Made by a program: the position numbers and the translations under genes. The notes beneath the pieces were generated by a model that was not told where the DNA came from, searched no databases, and was given only the letters and a program-made list of their open reading frames with translations. From an uncultured Novosphingobium sp. (GTDB taxonomy: Bacteria; Pseudomonadota; Alphaproteobacteria; Sphingomonadales; Sphingomonadaceae), in the NCBI GenBank assembly GCA_946886075.1, contig CAMPHR010000005.1:1-64000 (forward strand): a stretch of DNA of 64,000 nucleotides, given 5' to 3'. Positions 49,661 to 60,043 of this stretch are shown here, in pieces; position 1 is the stretch's first letter; each line of letters starts with the position of its first letter.

Positions 49661-52015
49661 TCAGTCCTGGGTCAGGAAATCGGGCAGGCCAGCGTTGGAG
49701 CCGTCATCGTCTCCGCCGCCATTGCCGCCACGGCCTTCGCCACGCGGGCCACGATCACCGCCGCGGTCACGACGCGGACCACGGTCACCGCCGCGATCAC
49801 CGCCACGGCCACCACGGTCGCCGCCATCACGGCGCGGGCCACGGCCACGATCACCACGGTCGCCGCGATCACCACGGGGTTCGCGCGGTTCGCGGGCAGG
49901 ACGGGTGTCCTCCAGCTCTTCGCCGGTTTCCTGATCGACAACGCGCATCGACAGGCGAACCTTGCCGCGCGGATCGATTTCGAGGACCTTGACCTTCACT
50001 TCCTGGCCTTCCGACACGACGTCGGTCGGCTTTTCGACACGCTCATTCTTCATTTCCGACACGTGGACGAGACCGTCCTTGCCACCCATGAAGTTCACGA
50101 ACGCACCGAAATCGACGATGTTGACGACCTTGCCGTTGTAGATCTTGCCGACTTCCGCTTCCTCGACGATGCCGAGAATCCACTTCTTGGCCGCTTCGAT
50201 CTGGTCGATGTCGGACGACGAAATCTTGATGATGCCTTCGTCGTCGATATCGACCTTCGCGCCGGTTTCCGCGACGATTTCGCGGATGACCTTGCCGCCG
50301 GTGCCGATGACGTCGCGGATCTTCGACTTGTCGATCTGGATCGTCTCGATACGCGGAGCGTGCGCCGACAACTCGGTGCGGGTGGAGGACAGGGCCTTGT
50401 TCATCTCACCCAGAATGTGGGCGCGGCCTTCCTTCGCCTGACGCAGCGCGACTTCGAAGATTTCCTGCGTGATGCCGGCAACCTTGATGTCCATCTGCAT
50501 GGTGGTGATGCCCGCTTCCGTGCCCGCCACCTTGAAGTCCATGTCGCCCAGGTGATCTTCGTCGCCGAGGATGTCGCTGAGCACAGCGAAGTCCTTGCCT
50601 TCCAGGATCAGGCCCATGGCGATGCCCGACACCGGACGCTTCAGCGGAACGCCCGCGTCCATCATCGACAGCGAACCGCCGCAGACAGTCGCCATCGAAG
50701 ACGAGCCATTGGACTCGGTGATGTCGGACAGGACGCGGATCGTGTAAGGGAACTCATCCTTGCTGGGCAGCACGGGGTGCAGCGCACGCCATGCCAGCTT
50801 GCCATGACCGACTTCGCGACGGCCCGGCGCGCCGAAGCGGCCGACTTCGCCGACCGAATAGGGCGGGAAGTTATAGTGCAGCATGAAGTTTTCATAATGA
50901 ACGCCGGTCAGGCCGTCGATCATCTGCTCAGCGTCCTTGGTGCCGAGCGTGGTGGTGCAGATCGCCTGCGTTTCACCGCGGGTGAACAGCGCCGAACCAT
51001 GGGTGCGCGGCAGGAAGCCGACCATCGCTTCGATCGGACGGATCTGCGTGGTGGTGCGGCCATCGATGCGCTTGCCATCCTTGATGATGGCGCCACGAAC
51101 GATTTCCGATTCCAGCTTCTTGGTCAGCTTGATGCCGGCCATGACGGTCTGGGCGTCCAGGCCTTCCTCAGTGAAGAACGCCTTCGCCTTGGCACGCGCT
51201 TCGTTGATCGCGTTCGAGCGGGCCGACTTGTCGGTCAGCTTGTAGGCGGCCGTGATGTCCTTGCCGATCAGCTTCTTGAGCTTCTTCTTCAGGTCATCCA
51301 GGTCTTCGCCCTTGGCGACTTCCCACGGATCCTTCGCGGCCTTTTCAGCCAGCTGGATGATCGCGTCGACGACCTTCTTGCTCGCTTCATGGGCGAACAG
51401 CACCGCGCCGAGCATGACGTCTTCCGAAAGCTCCTTGGCTTCGGATTCGACCATCATCACGGCGTTGCCGGTGGCGGCGACGACCAGGTCGAGTTCGCCG
51501 GTCTTCACCTCGTCCATCGACGGGTTCAGTTGATATTCGCCATCCTTGTAACCGACGCGGGCAGCGCCGATCGGGCCCATGAAGGGCACGCCCGATAGGG
51601 TCAGCGCAGCCGAAGCGGCGATCATCGCCACGATATCAGGCTCGCTCTCGCCATCGAACGACAGCACCTGGGCGATGACGTTGATTTCGTTGTAGAAGCC
51701 TTCGGGGAAGAGCGGACGGATCGGACGGTCGATCAGGCGGCTGGTCAGCGTTTCCTTTTCGGTCGCGCCGCGCTCACGCTTGAAGAAACCGCCGGGGATG
51801 CGGCCTGCGGCTGAATATTTTTCCTGATAATGGACGGTCAGCGGGAAGAAGTCCTGTCCTTCCTTCACCGACTTGGCGGCGGTCACGGCGCACAACACCA
51901 CGGTCTCGCCATAGGTCGCCAGCACGGCGGCGTCAGCCTGACGCGCGATACGGCCGGTTTCGAGCGTGAGGGTCTTGCCGCCCAGCTCGATTGATACCTT
52001 CTTTACATCGAACAT
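49661..52015 (-). CDS. pnp: Polynucleotide phosphorylase
   Basis: 3'-5' exoribonuclease and RNA-degradosome enzyme of 784 aa. Two RNase PH domains flank a helical linker (active-site segment [20 protein letters not shown] in the second). The KH domain has [20 protein letters not shown] and the S1 domain [20 protein letters not shown]. The last 77 residues (708-784) are a low-complexity tail rich in Arg, Gly and Asp, ending LPDFLTQD, which is probably disordered and RNA-binding. It follows rpsO by 178 bases including a hairpin, and a terminator follows. Auto-regulation of pnp mRNA is known in other bacteria. Confidence 0.97.
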   Translation of the reverse strand: MFDVKKVSIELGGKTLTLETGRIARQADAAVLATYGETVVLCAVTAAKSVKEGQDFFPLTVHYQEKYSAAGRIPGGFFKRERGATEKETLTSRLIDRPIRPLFPEGFYNEINVIAQVLSFDGESEPDIVAMIAASAALTLSGVPFMGPIGAARVGYKDGEYQLNPSMDEVKTGELDLVVAATGNAVMMVESEAKELSEDVMLGAVLFAHEASKKVVDAIIQLAEKAAKDPWEVAKGEDLDDLKKKLKKLIGKDITAAYKLTDKSARSNAINEARAKAKAFFTEEGLDAQTVMAGIKLTKKLESEIVRGAIIKDGKRIDGRTTTQIRPIEAMVGFLPRTHGSALFTRGETQAICTTTLGTKDAEQMIDGLTGVHYENFMLHYNFPPYSVGEVGRFGAPGRREVGHGKLAWRALHPVLPSKDEFPYTIRVLSDITESNGSSSMATVCGGSLSMMDAGVPLKRPVSGIAMGLILEGKDFAVLSDILGDEDHLGDMDFKVAGTEAGITTMQMDIKVAGITQEIFEVALRQAKEGRAHILGEMNKALSSTRTELSAHAPRIETIQIDKSKIRDVIGTGGKVIREIVAETGAKVDIDDEGIIKISSSDIDQIEAAKKWILGIVEEAEVGKIYNGKVVNIVDFGAFVNFMGGKDGLVHVSEMKNERVEKPTDVVSEGQEVKVKVLEIDPRGKVRLSMRVVDQETGEELEDTRPAREPREPRGDRGDRGDRGRGPRRDGGDRGGRGGDRGGDRGPRRDRGGDRGPRGEGRGGNGGGDDDGSNAGLPDFLTQD

Positions 52016-52156
52016 AATGTTTTCCTTCGCCCGCCTGGCCCTATTGCCGGGCGGGGCCTGTGATGCGGGCTAAACCGGCCCGCAGCGGTTTCGGAGCATC
52101 GTCTGGCCCCTTGGTCGGAACATCCCGCCGAATTGCAGGAGCCCCGGAATCGGAAA

Positions 52157-52176
52157 CGGCCCCGACATGGGGGCCG
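52157..52176 (-). terminator. Hairpin between rpsO and pnp
   Basis: CGGCCCC pairs with GGGGCCG around a six-base loop, directly after the rpsO stop. On the minus strand only three T follow, so readthrough into pnp is expected; it may be a partial terminator or RNase III-type processing site. Confidence 0.55.
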
Positions 52177-52193
52177 CTCCTTCTTTAGCAGGC

Positions 52194-52463
52194 TTACTTA
52201 CGCAGGCCCAGCTTGGTGATGAGGTCGGTGTAACGACCCGCATCCTTTTTCTTCAGATAATCCAGCAGCGAACGGCGCTTGTTGACCAGCATCAGCAGGC
52301 CGCGACGGCTGTGGTTATCCTTGTGGTGACCCTTGAAATGCTCGGTCAGGTTCGAAATGCGCTCCGAGAGGATCGCAACCTGGACTTCCGGCGAACCGGT
52401 ATCGCCTTCGGCGCGGGCATGTTCCTTGATCAGCGCTTCCTTGCGCTCAGCAGTAATCGACAT
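52194..52463 (-). CDS. rpsO: 30S ribosomal protein S15
   Basis: Ribosomal protein of 89 aa that binds 16S rRNA in the platform. The start is ATG 52463 ([20 protein letters not shown]); a longer open frame overlaps truB and is not used. Family motifs are [36 protein letters not shown] and [16 protein letters not shown]. It follows truB by 19 bases and is followed by a hairpin and pnp, the classical rpsO-pnp order. Confidence 0.97.
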   Translation of the reverse strand: MSITAERKEALIKEHARAEGDTGSPEVQVAILSERISNLTEHFKGHHKDNHSRRGLLMLVNKRRSLLDYLKKKDAGRYTDLITKLGLRK

Positions 52464-52482
52464 CGGCTTCCTTTCATAACAT

Positions 52483-53484
52483 CTAGAGATTGAAGCCGCG
52501 CACCACCCGGATTTCCCTAAGGGTTTCTGGGCCACTGGCCTCCACCAGCGCGACGGGCGTATCGCCTTCCATCGCCAGCATGAGGCCGGTATGCGGTTTC
52601 CCCACAAGCACCTTCCCCTGTCGGAGAGCCAGCGCATCATCGGGAGAGACTGCGAGAGCCGGGATGTCGTCCAGCCCTGCGGTCAACGGCAGCATCAGCT
52701 GCGCGATGCCGCCGCCCTTAGCAGCATCGTCCAATTTGTCCAGTGAAATCGCGGATTCCAGGGTGAACGGCCCCGCCTTTACGCGGCGGAGCATGGTGAC
52801 GTGGCCCACCGTGCCGAGTGCGATAGCGATGTCGCGGGCAAGGGAGCGGATATAGGTGCCTTTGGAGACACGGGCGCGGAGGGTGACTTCATTAATCCTC
52901 TCTCCCGAGAGGGGGAGAGGATATGGAGGCTTGGCAGCTCGCTGCCTGGCCGGAGTTAGAGAGGGGGGCGGCACGCCCTGCCCCTCTCCAAGCTGCGCTA
53001 GCCCGTTCGGGAGAGAGGATATGGTGAGCGCGTGGATCGTGACGGCGCGCAGCTTCATCTCAACATCCTGCCCGGCGCGAGCAAGATCATAGGCTCTTTG
53101 CCCGTCGATCAGGATGGCGGAATAGGCTGGCGGAGCCTGCTCGATTGGGCCGGTGAAGCGGGGCAATACAGCCTCCACTTCGGACAGTGTAGGTAGGTGC
53201 TCGCTTGTGGCCACCACCTTTCCTTCAAGGTCCAGCGTGTCGGTCTGCGCGCCGAACGCTATGGTAAAGTCGTAGATCTTGTCGCTGTCGAGCATTCGCC
53301 CGGCCAGCTTCGTCGCTTCGCCCACCGCGATCGGCAGCACACCGGTAGCGAGCGGATCGAGCGTGCCGCCATGGCCGACCTTCCACTTGCCAGCGCCACT
53401 TTGGCGAAGGGCGTGCTTGACCGCGCTCACCGCTTGTGTCGAGCCTAGCCCATGCGTTTTGTCGAGGATGATCCAGCCGTGCAT
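52483..53484 (-). CDS. truB: tRNA pseudouridine-55 synthase with in-frame repeat insertion
   Basis: Makes pseudouridine 55 in the T arm of tRNA. The catalytic Asp is in [15 protein letters not shown] (Asp43); [15 protein letters not shown] is the second core motif. The protein is 333 aa, longer than usual. The extra length is a stretch at about residues 155-197 encoded by a 126-bp element with perfect 14-bp inverted ends (52895-53020), inserted in frame between the strand [10 protein letters not shown] and [12 protein letters not shown], in what should be a short loop. The rest is intact, so activity is probably kept. It lies between rbfA and rpsO. Confidence 0.94.
   Translation of the reverse strand: MHGWIILDKTHGLGSTQAVSAVKHALRQSGAGKWKVGHGGTLDPLATGVLPIAVGEATKLAGRMLDSDKIYDFTIAFGAQTDTLDLEGKVVATSEHLPTLSEVEAVLPRFTGPIEQAPPAYSAILIDGQRAYDLARAGQDVEMKLRAVTIHALTISSLPNGLAQLGEGQGVPPPSLTPARQRAAKPPYPLPLSGERINEVTLRARVSKGTYIRSLARDIAIALGTVGHVTMLRRVKAGPFTLESAISLDKLDDAAKGGGIAQLMLPLTAGLDDIPALAVSPDDALALRQGKVLVGKPHTGLMLAMEGDTPVALVEASGPETLREIRVVRGFNL
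52895..53020. mobile_element. 126-bp inverted-repeat element inserted in truB
   Basis: Left end ATCCTCTCTCCCGA is repeated exactly, inverted, at the right end (53007-53020). The interior has further short dyads. Its length is a multiple of three and it contains no stop in the truB frame, so it adds about 42 codons. This resembles the protein-tolerated palindromic elements known from Rickettsia, but the sequence is different. Confidence 0.65.
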
Positions 53485-53502
53485 CAGGGTCGCCGCGACG
53501 CG

Positions 53503-53901
53503 TCAGTCCTGGTCTTCGGGTTGGTCTAGGTCGCGAGCCACCTTGGGATCGCGGAGCAGCTTGTCGATATGGCTGCCCTCGTCAAAGCTTTCGTCGGCGA
53601 GGAATTTGAGCTTAGCGGCATATTTGAGGCGGATGCGGTGGGCAACCTCCCGCTGGAGATAGGCGGTGTTGGTGCGCAGCGCCTTCAGCACCGCTTCCTC
53701 ATCCTGGCCGAGCAGCGACTTTATGAAGACCGTCGCGTGGCGCAGGTCAGGCGACATGCGCACTTCGGTGACGCTGACGACATGCTTGGCAAGGACGTCG
53801 TCATGAACGTCGCCGCGCTGGAGGATGTCGGACAGGACATGGCGCACCTGCTCGCCCACGCGGAGGAGGCGGACGGAGGGGCCTTCAGGTTGTTGGACCA
53901 T
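53503..53901 (-). CDS. rbfA: 30S ribosome-binding factor RbfA
   Basis: Assembly factor that helps mature the 5' end of 16S rRNA in the small subunit. The 132-aa protein has [40 protein letters not shown] and [19 protein letters not shown], the single KH-like domain of the family, with an acidic tail. It lies between infB and truB as expected; an 80-base-class repeat fills the gap to infB. Confidence 0.95.
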   Translation of the reverse strand: MVQQPEGPSVRLLRVGEQVRHVLSDILQRGDVHDDVLAKHVVSVTEVRMSPDLRHATVFIKSLLGQDEEAVLKALRTNTAYLQREVAHRIRLKYAAKLKFLADESFDEGSHIDKLLRDPKVARDLDQPEDQD

Positions 53902-53912
53902 GATTAATCCTC

Positions 53913-53990
53913 GTCATCCCAGCGAAAGCTGGGATCTCAGGCGGCTGCGGACCAAGTAGGCACGAGACCCCAGCTTTCGCTGGGGTGACG
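53913..53990. repeat. Two-hairpin repeat, family C (copy 4)
   Basis: Begins GTCATCCCAGCGAAAGCTGG and ends GAGACCCCAGCTTTCGCTGG plus GGTGACG. It occupies nearly the whole infB-rbfA gap, inside a highly expressed operon, so both hairpins would be in the mRNA. Confidence 0.8.
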
Positions 53991-54000
53991 CATCTTCTGA

Positions 54001-56592
54001 TCACAACGTCCGGGCGCGTTCCTCGACCTCGAACAGTTCGAGCGTATCGCCGACCTTGATGTCGTTCGTGTCCTGCAGCACGGCGCCACATTCCATACCC
54101 GCGCGGACTTCGGAGACGTCGTCCTTGAAGCGGCGGAGCGAGGCGATGTTGGTGCGCGATACAATGACATCGTCGCGGGTAAGGCGTGCGGACAGGCCCT
54201 TGCGGATGATGCCGTCGAGGACGAGCAGACCGGCGGCCTTGTCCTTCTTGCCCGCCGGGAACACCTGAAGCACCTCGGCGCGGCCGACGATGGTTTCGAT
54301 GCGCTCGGGAGCCAGCTGACCCGCCATTTCGCCGCGAACTTCCTCAAGCAGGTCATAGATCACGTCATAATAGCGCAGCGAGATCTTCTCGCGCTCCGCC
54401 AGCTGACGCGCCTTTGCATTCGGACGGACGTTGAAGCCGATCAGCGGCGCGCGGCTGGCAGCAGCCAGCGTGACGTCGCTTTCGGTGATCGCGCCGACGC
54501 CCGAATGGAGGATGCGGACTTTGATCTCGTCGGTCGAGATACGGTTCAGCGACGACACGATCGCTTCGACCGAACCCTGCACGTCGCCCTTCACCACCAC
54601 CGGATATTCGATGACCTTGGTGTTAAGCGCCGAGAACATATGCTCGAAGCTGGTCGGTGCGTTGGTGGTCCGCTTCTTCGTCGCCTGCTCCTGACGATAG
54701 GCAGCGACTTCGCGGGCGCGGGCTTCGTTTTCGACGACGGTCAGCTGGTCACCGGCGAGCGGAACGCCCGACAAGCCGAGCACCTCGACCGGAGTCGAAG
54801 GCCCTGCGACCTTCACATTCTGGCCCTTGTCGTTGATGAGGGCGCGGACCTTGCCGCTTTCCGCACCGATGACAAAGGTGTCGCCGACCTTCAGCGTGCC
54901 CTTGCGCACCAAGACGGTTGCGACGGCACCACGGCCCTTGTCCAGTTGCGCCTCGACCACATTGCCTTCAGCCTGACGGTCAGGGTTGGCGGTCAATTCC
55001 ATGAGCTCGGACTGAAGCAGGATCTTCTCGATCAGCGTGTCGAGGCCAGTGCCCTTCAGCGCCGACACTTCGACATCCTGCGTTTCGCCGCCCATATCCT
55101 CGACGATCACCTCATGCTCCAGCAGGCGCTCGCGCACCTTCTGGGGATTGGCTTCGGGCTTGTCGATCTTGTTGATCGCAACAATCATCGGCACGCCAGC
55201 GGCCTTGGTGTGATTGATGGCCTCGATCGTCTGCGGCATCAGGCCGTCATCGGCCGCGACCACGAGGATGACGATGTCGGTGACGTTGGCGCCACGCGCG
55301 CGCATTTCCGAGAAGGCTTCGTGACCCGGGGTGTCGAGGAAGGTGATCATGTCACCGCCCTTGGTCTTCACCTGATAGGCGCCGATATGCTGGGTGATGC
55401 CGCCGCTTTCGCCAGCGACCACATGGGTGCCGCGCAGGGCGTCGAGCAGCGACGTCTTGCCGTGATCAACATGGCCCATGATGGTGACGACCGGCGGACG
55501 CGACTGCAGCGTTTCGGGCGCGTCAACTTCGCCTTCCATGCCGATTTCAACGTCAGCGTCCGACACGCGCTGGATGCGGTGGCCGAATTCTTCGACCAGC
55601 AGCTCCGCCGTATCCTGATCGATCGGCTGGTTGAGCGTGACGGCGGTGCCCATCTTGAACAGCGCCTTGACCAGGTCCGCGCCCTTTTCGGCCATGCGGT
55701 TGGCGAGTTCCTGCACCGTGATGCTCTCGGGCACGACAACGTCGCGCACCTGCTTTTCACGCTGCTGCGCACCACCGGCATAATGCGCACGGCGTTCCTT
55801 TTCACGCGCACGCTTGAGGGCGGCGAGCGAACGAGCGCGGGCGCTGTCGTCGTCGGCAAGAGCGCGGGTGACGGTCAGCTTGCCCGACTGGCGGCGATTA
55901 TCTTCGCCCGCGCGCTTGGTGCGATCGGGCTTGGCCGGTTCGGGACGCTTGATCGGAGTGACAGGCGTGAAGCGACGCGGCGGCGGTGCGGTGGAAGCCG
56001 GGGCCGCGCTGGGGCGCTGTTCGGGCGCTTCAGCGGCGGGCTGTTCCTCGACCGGCGCAGGCGCGGCTTCGGCGGCAGGGGCGGCAGCGGGAGCCCTCGC
56101 CTCTTCCTCGGCACGGCGAGCGGCTTCCGTCTCGGCAGCTTCGGCGGCCAGGCGATTTTCCTCGGCGCGGCGCTTTTCATCCTCGGTCGCGGCGATGCGC
56201 TGCGCATCTTCGCGGCGGCGCGCTTCTTCCAGCGCGTTCATGCGGGCTTCCTCAGCTTCACGCAGAAGCTTCGCCTGCAATTCCTGACGCGACATCAGGC
56301 TCTGCGGCGGCGCGGGGCGCGCGGGAGCGGCTGGCTGCGGCGCACGGGCCTGCGGCTGCTGCGGCGGGGGTGCGGCCGCTGCAGGTGCGGGGGTCGGATC
56401 AGCTTGTGGCGCAGCCGCAGGCGCACCGGCTTCGCCCGGCTTGCCCAGGATGCGGCGCCGCTTCACCTCGACCACGACCGTATTCTTGCGGCCATGGCTG
56501 AACTGCTGCTGCACCTGGCCGGATTCGACGGTCCGCTTGATGCCCAGCGGCTTGCGGCCCAGAACCGGCTTGTCTTCCTTGCTGTCACTCAT
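54001..56592 (-). CDS. infB: Translation initiation factor IF-2
   Basis: GTPase that places initiator tRNA on the 30S subunit. The 863-aa protein begins [20 protein letters not shown] and has a long Ala/Pro/Glu-rich N-terminal region (to about residue 250), typical of alphaproteobacterial IF-2, with an IF2-assoc segment [16 protein letters not shown]-domain motifs are [20 protein letters not shown] and [10 protein letters not shown]. The C-terminal domains end [13 protein letters not shown]. Part of the nusA-infB operon. Confidence 0.97.
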   Translation of the reverse strand: MSDSKEDKPVLGRKPLGIKRTVESGQVQQQFSHGRKNTVVVEVKRRRILGKPGEAGAPAAAPQADPTPAPAAAAPPPQQPQARAPQPAAPARPAPPQSLMSRQELQAKLLREAEEARMNALEEARRREDAQRIAATEDEKRRAEENRLAAEAAETEAARRAEEEARAPAAAPAAEAAPAPVEEQPAAEAPEQRPSAAPASTAPPPRRFTPVTPIKRPEPAKPDRTKRAGEDNRRQSGKLTVTRALADDDSARARSLAALKRAREKERRAHYAGGAQQREKQVRDVVVPESITVQELANRMAEKGADLVKALFKMGTAVTLNQPIDQDTAELLVEEFGHRIQRVSDADVEIGMEGEVDAPETLQSRPPVVTIMGHVDHGKTSLLDALRGTHVVAGESGGITQHIGAYQVKTKGGDMITFLDTPGHEAFSEMRARGANVTDIVILVVAADDGLMPQTIEAINHTKAAGVPMIVAINKIDKPEANPQKVRERLLEHEVIVEDMGGETQDVEVSALKGTGLDTLIEKILLQSELMELTANPDRQAEGNVVEAQLDKGRGAVATVLVRKGTLKVGDTFVIGAESGKVRALINDKGQNVKVAGPSTPVEVLGLSGVPLAGDQLTVVENEARAREVAAYRQEQATKKRTTNAPTSFEHMFSALNTKVIEYPVVVKGDVQGSVEAIVSSLNRISTDEIKVRILHSGVGAITESDVTLAAASRAPLIGFNVRPNAKARQLAEREKISLRYYDVIYDLLEEVRGEMAGQLAPERIETIVGRAEVLQVFPAGKKDKAAGLLVLDGIIRKGLSARLTRDDVIVSRTNIASLRRFKDDVSEVRAGMECGAVLQDTNDIKVGDTLELFEVEERARTL

Positions 56593-56661
56593 ACGACTGA
56601 ACTGTACCCTTCACTTACCATCCGACCGGCAAGGCCCGTCGGCGCCTTCATTCCATGCAGC

Positions 56662-57318
56662 CTAGACGCCCTGCGCATCGGCGGAGTCATGCTCCCCATG
56701 CACGGGCGCCCCGGTAGCGCAACCCAGATAGCTTTCCAAGCGGCCAATAGCCGCACGCAGACGCGACGCGGCACGCGAGTCGGTCACTGCGATATGGACG
56801 ACGTTATCACGCCCCATTGCCATAGATAGGGCGTTCCGGTCCACAGGCAAGACGACGCCTGCCAAATCCGTGCCTTCGGCTTCCTGTCCGACACGTAGCG
56901 CCTGATCGAGCTTGCGGTTGCCGTCAGCCGCCGCGTCGCTGGCGTGGAGCAGGAGTTGAACCTGACCCTTGCGGCAGGCGACGTCGATTTTTTCGGAGCC
57001 GGTCAGGACCATGGACGCGCGCGCCTCCAGCCCGAGCCGATCGAGCAACGCCTTGCGCAAGCCGTCTTCGATAAGGGCCGGCAAGGTGTCGGGAATCTGC
57101 AGATCGCCGGTCTTGAACGCGCGGGCGAGTGCGCCCTTGAGCTTGCCCTTGGCGAGGGCTTGTTCCAGTTCCGCGCGAGGCACGCCGATCCATGCGCCGC
57201 GGCCGGGGGCCTTGGCGCGGATGTCTGGCAGCACCTGGCCTTCCGGTCCGATGGCGAGGCGGATCAGCGTTTCCGGGTCGGCTCGGTCGCCTGCGAGGAT
57301 GCATTTGCGTTCGGTCAT
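56662..57318 (-). CDS. ylxR: YlxR (DUF448) protein with L7Ae-like C-terminal domain
   Basis: RNA-binding protein of 218 aa found between nusA and infB in many bacteria. The N-terminal YlxR domain has ERKCILAGDRADPETLIRLA, GPEGQVLPDIRAKAPGRGAW and GVPRAELEQALAKGK. The second half (about residues 95-200) resembles the L7Ae/L30e fold with GLEARASMVLTGSEKIDVAC and MAMGRDNVVHIAVTD. The two-domain form is usual in alphaproteobacteria. YlxR homologues have been tied to RNase P and to expression control. It is separated from the preceding tautomerase gene by 195 bases containing three hairpins. Confidence 0.9.
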   Translation of the reverse strand: MTERKCILAGDRADPETLIRLAIGPEGQVLPDIRAKAPGRGAWIGVPRAELEQALAKGKLKGALARAFKTGDLQIPDTLPALIEDGLRKALLDRLGLEARASMVLTGSEKIDVACRKGQVQLLLHASDAAADGNRKLDQALRVGQEAEGTDLAGVVLPVDRNALSMAMGRDNVVHIAVTDSRAASRLRAAIGRLESYLGCATGAPVHGEHDSADAQGV

Positions 57319-57399
57319 GGGCGCGCCTCCTTGATGAAGGAGGTATTGGGCAGGGTCGCGCCAAGCGCGATCCTACGCATGCCCCATCGAGCTTGCTGG

Positions 57400-57475
57400 C
57401 GATTGCTGCGCAATCGTGCCCACCCTTGAACGGAGGCACGCGACTCCGTTCGACCCCTCTCGCTTGCGGGAGGGG
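57400..57475. repeat. Three tandem hairpins in the nusA operon
   Basis: CGATTG-loop-CAATCG (57400-57416), GAACGGAG-loop-CTCCGTTC (57428-57451) and CCCCTC-loop-GAGGGG (about 57454-57475) lie in a row in the 195-base gap between the tautomerase and ylxR. No T tract ends them on the minus strand, so they are probably not a full terminator; they may slow transcription or stabilise mRNA ends. Confidence 0.6.
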
Positions 57476-57513
57476 GGATTGATAGGGCAGCGCTATATGT
57501 TGGCGTCAGCCTC

Positions 57514-57750
57514 TCATCGGGAAGTGACCGCAGCATTTGCGTCCTCCCCTGGCTTGGGCTCGGCTGAGCGGTCAGCGATCAGCTGCCCGCCCGAGCCATA
57601 ATTCTCCGTCGAAATCTCGGAAATCACCACCTGGACGGCAGACGCCGGTTTCCCCAGCCGCTCGACAAGCGACTGGGTGACGTCAGCGACGATGGCCGCT
57701 TTCTGTTCACGGGTGGCGTTTCCGGCCAGACGGATGTCGACGAAAGGCAT
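57514..57750 (-). CDS. Tautomerase family (4-oxalocrotonate tautomerase-like) protein
   Basis: Small enzyme of 78 aa with the catalytic amino-terminal proline exposed after Met removal (MPFVDIRLAGNATREQKAAI). Further core segments are VTQSLVERLGKPASAV and VVISEISTENYGSGGQLIAD, the last being typical of the small tautomerases. A C-terminal extension of about 15 residues (SAEPKPGEDANAAVTSR) is extra. Its substrate is unknown. It starts only six bases after the nusA stop, an unusual place for a metabolic gene. Confidence 0.86.
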   Translation of the reverse strand: MPFVDIRLAGNATREQKAAIVADVTQSLVERLGKPASAVQVVISEISTENYGSGGQLIADRSAEPKPGEDANAAVTSR

Positions 57751-57756
57751 CGGGGC

Positions 57757-59328
57757 TTAGGCTTCCTCACCCTCGAACCAGTGGGCGCGGGCGGCCATGA
57801 TGATCTCATTGCCCTGCTCTTCACTGAGGCCATATTCGGCGAGAATCCCGCCCTTATCTTCGTCCTTATTCTCACGACGGCGGCGCTGGTCCACACGCTT
57901 CTTCGCGACGAGTTCGTCGGTCGCAAGGTCGGCAAGATCATCGAGCGTCTTCACGCCCGCCTTGCCCAGCGTCACCAACATGGCTTCGGTGAGGTGCGGC
58001 ATTTCAGCCAGCGCATCCTCGACGCCAAGCGCCTGACGTTCCTCACGGGCAGCGGCTTCGCGGCGCTCCAGCGCTTCCTGTGCGCGGCTCTGCAACTCGG
58101 CAGCGAGGTCCTCGTCGAAGCCTTCGATCGAAGCCAGTTCCTCGACGCCGACATAGGCGACTTCTTCCAGCTCGCCAAAGCCTTCGGCGACCAGCAGCTG
58201 CGACAGCGTCTCGTCCACGTCCAGTTCGTTCTGGAACATTTCGGAGCGGGCGACGAATTCCTTCTGACGCTTTTCGGACGCGTCAGCTTCGGTCATGATG
58301 TCGATCGCCTTGCCGGTCAGCTGTGAAGCCAGACGGACATTCTGGCCGCGGCGACCGATGGCGAGCGACAACTGATCGTCGGGAACGACGACTTCAATGC
58401 GCTCTTCTTCCTCATCGATGACGACGCGGGCGACTTGCGCAGGCTGGAGCGCGTTGACGACGAAGGTGGCGGTGTCTTCCGACCAGGGGATGATGTCGAT
58501 CTTCTCGCCCTGCATTTCCTGCACGACGGCCTGCACGCGGCTGCCCTTCATGCCGACGCAGGCGCCGACGGGATCGATGCTGGAATCGCGGCTGATGACG
58601 CCGATCTTGGCGCGCGAACCCGGATCGCGGGCAGCGGCCTTGATCTCGATCACGCCGTCATAGATTTCGGGCACTTCCTGCGCGAACAGCTTCTTCATGA
58701 ATTCAGGGTGCGCGCGGCTGAGGAAAATCTGCGGCCCGCGATTTTCGCGGCGCACGTTCAGGATCACCGAGCGGATGCGGTCGCCGACGCGGACGACTTC
58801 GCGCGGGATCTGCTGGTCGCGGCGGATGACGCCCTCGGCGCGGCCAAGGTTGACGACGACATGGCCGAACTCAACGGATTTGACGACGCCGGTGATGATC
58901 TCACCCACGCGGTCCTTGAATTCTTCGTGCTGGCGCTCGCGCTCGGCGTCGCGGACCTTCTGGAAGATCACCTGCTTTGCCGACTGGGCGTCGATGCGGC
59001 CCAGGTCGATCGGGGGCAGCGGATCGACGATGAAGTCGCCGATCACGGCGTCCTTCTTCAGCTTCTGCGCCTGCTTGAGGTCGACCTGCTTGAAATAGTC
59101 GTCCACAGCCTCGACCACTTCGACGACGCGCCACAGGCGCAGGTCGCCGCTTTCCGGGTCGAGCTTTGCGCGGATATCGTTTTCCGCACCATAGCGCGCG
59201 CGGGCGGCGCGCTGGATCGCGTCTTCCATCGCTTCGATGACGATCGCCTTGTCGATCATCTTTTCGGAAGCGACGCTGTTCGCGATCGCGAGCAGCTCGG
59301 CCTTATTGGCGGAAATGGCGTTGGCCAT
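57757..59328 (-). CDS. nusA: Transcription termination/antitermination factor NusA
   Basis: Binds RNA polymerase and controls pausing and termination. The 523-aa protein has the N-terminal polymerase-binding domain ([20 protein letters not shown]), an S1 domain ([20 protein letters not shown]), two KH domains ([20 protein letters not shown] and [18 protein letters not shown]) and C-terminal acidic repeats with helix-hairpin-helix character ([20 protein letters not shown]). Order and length are those of alphaproteobacterial NusA. It starts 12 bases after rimP. Confidence 0.96.
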   Translation of the reverse strand: MANAISANKAELLAIANSVASEKMIDKAIVIEAMEDAIQRAARARYGAENDIRAKLDPESGDLRLWRVVEVVEAVDDYFKQVDLKQAQKLKKDAVIGDFIVDPLPPIDLGRIDAQSAKQVIFQKVRDAERERQHEEFKDRVGEIITGVVKSVEFGHVVVNLGRAEGVIRRDQQIPREVVRVGDRIRSVILNVRRENRGPQIFLSRAHPEFMKKLFAQEVPEIYDGVIEIKAAARDPGSRAKIGVISRDSSIDPVGACVGMKGSRVQAVVQEMQGEKIDIIPWSEDTATFVVNALQPAQVARVVIDEEEERIEVVVPDDQLSLAIGRRGQNVRLASQLTGKAIDIMTEADASEKRQKEFVARSEMFQNELDVDETLSQLLVAEGFGELEEVAYVGVEELASIEGFDEDLAAELQSRAQEALERREAAAREERQALGVEDALAEMPHLTEAMLVTLGKAGVKTLDDLADLATDELVAKKRVDQRRRRENKDEDKGGILAEYGLSEEQGNEIIMAARAHWFEGEEA

Positions 59329-59340
59329 GGTCGTGAACCC

Positions 59341-59865
59341 TTACTCTTCGGTTTCGAACTCGTCCGCCCCATCGGAGGAGAGCGGCATGCTAGCAGAAAT
59401 GAGCGCGTCGGTCAGTATCAGCTTGGCTTCGCCGACCAGCGCGAAGGGGATGGCGACATCCCCGGCCTTGTTATCCTGGAACTGAATATCTTCGCCCTCG
59501 ACACCCTTCAGGATGCCGCGAAAGCTCTTGCGGCCAGCGACGGTCTCGGTCGTCGCGACCTTTGCCTCATGCCCGGCCCATTCCAGAAAGTCGTGCAGGC
59601 GCGTGAGCGGGCGGTCGATGCCGGGCGAGCTGACTTCGAGGCGATAGGCTTCCTCGATCGGGTCAACTTCATCCAGCACATCGGAGAGGCGGCGCGAGAT
59701 GGTGGCGCAATCCTCGATCACCAGCTGCTTGGTCGAGGGATTTTCCGCCATGATCTGCAGCGTATATTCGTCACCCGACCCGAACAGCTTCACGCGCACG
59801 AGGTCGAAGCCGAGGGCCTTCACCTCCGGTTCGATCAGCGCAGTCAGTTCGGCGATGTCCGCCAT
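59341..59865 (-). CDS. rimP: Ribosome maturation factor RimP
   Basis: Helps assemble the 30S subunit. The start is ATG 59865 (MADIAELTALIEPEVKALGF) behind GGAG; a longer frame to 59928 is not used. The 174-aa protein has the RimP core CATISRRLSDVLDEVDPIEE and LEVSSPGIDRPLTRLHDFLE, followed by the SH3-like C-terminal domain. It is the first gene of the rimP-nusA-infB-rbfA-truB-rpsO-pnp operon; the promoter should lie in the 178-base gap to the divergent dehydrogenase gene. Confidence 0.95.
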   Translation of the reverse strand: MADIAELTALIEPEVKALGFDLVRVKLFGSGDEYTLQIMAENPSTKQLVIEDCATISRRLSDVLDEVDPIEEAYRLEVSSPGIDRPLTRLHDFLEWAGHEAKVATTETVAGRKSFRGILKGVEGEDIQFQDNKAGDVAIPFALVGEAKLILTDALISASMPLSSDGADEFETEE

Positions 59866-60043
59866 GCAGTCTCCAACAGAATATATGCGCTCCCGCCGCC
59901 GCAAGCATTCCGCCTGCGACCCTGACATGTTTGACGATGTAAGGAAGCAAGGGCGATATAGGCGGGATGAGGAAACGCTGCAACATTATTCTTAGGCATA
60001 TGTTCTAGAAGCGTTCCCACCCCGTTCCGAAGGAAGATCGAGA

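Noticed and set aside
49664..49894. Short repeated units in the pnp 3' end considered as a CRISPR or tandem-repeat array
   Set aside because: The units are irregular Gly-Asp-Arg codons in the frame of PNPase, with no separate spacer sequences.
50063..51598. Long open frame on the plus strand opposite pnp
   Set aside because: Antisense of PNPase; Asp/Arg/His-rich text typical of reversed GC-rich codons.
54505..56829. Long open frame on the plus strand opposite infB
   Set aside because: Complement of the IF-2 gene with typical antisense composition and no recognisable domain.
57449..57475. Second copy of the truB inverted-repeat element
   Set aside because: Only the general CCCTCTC/GAGAGGG character is shared; the 14-bp ends and interior do not match.
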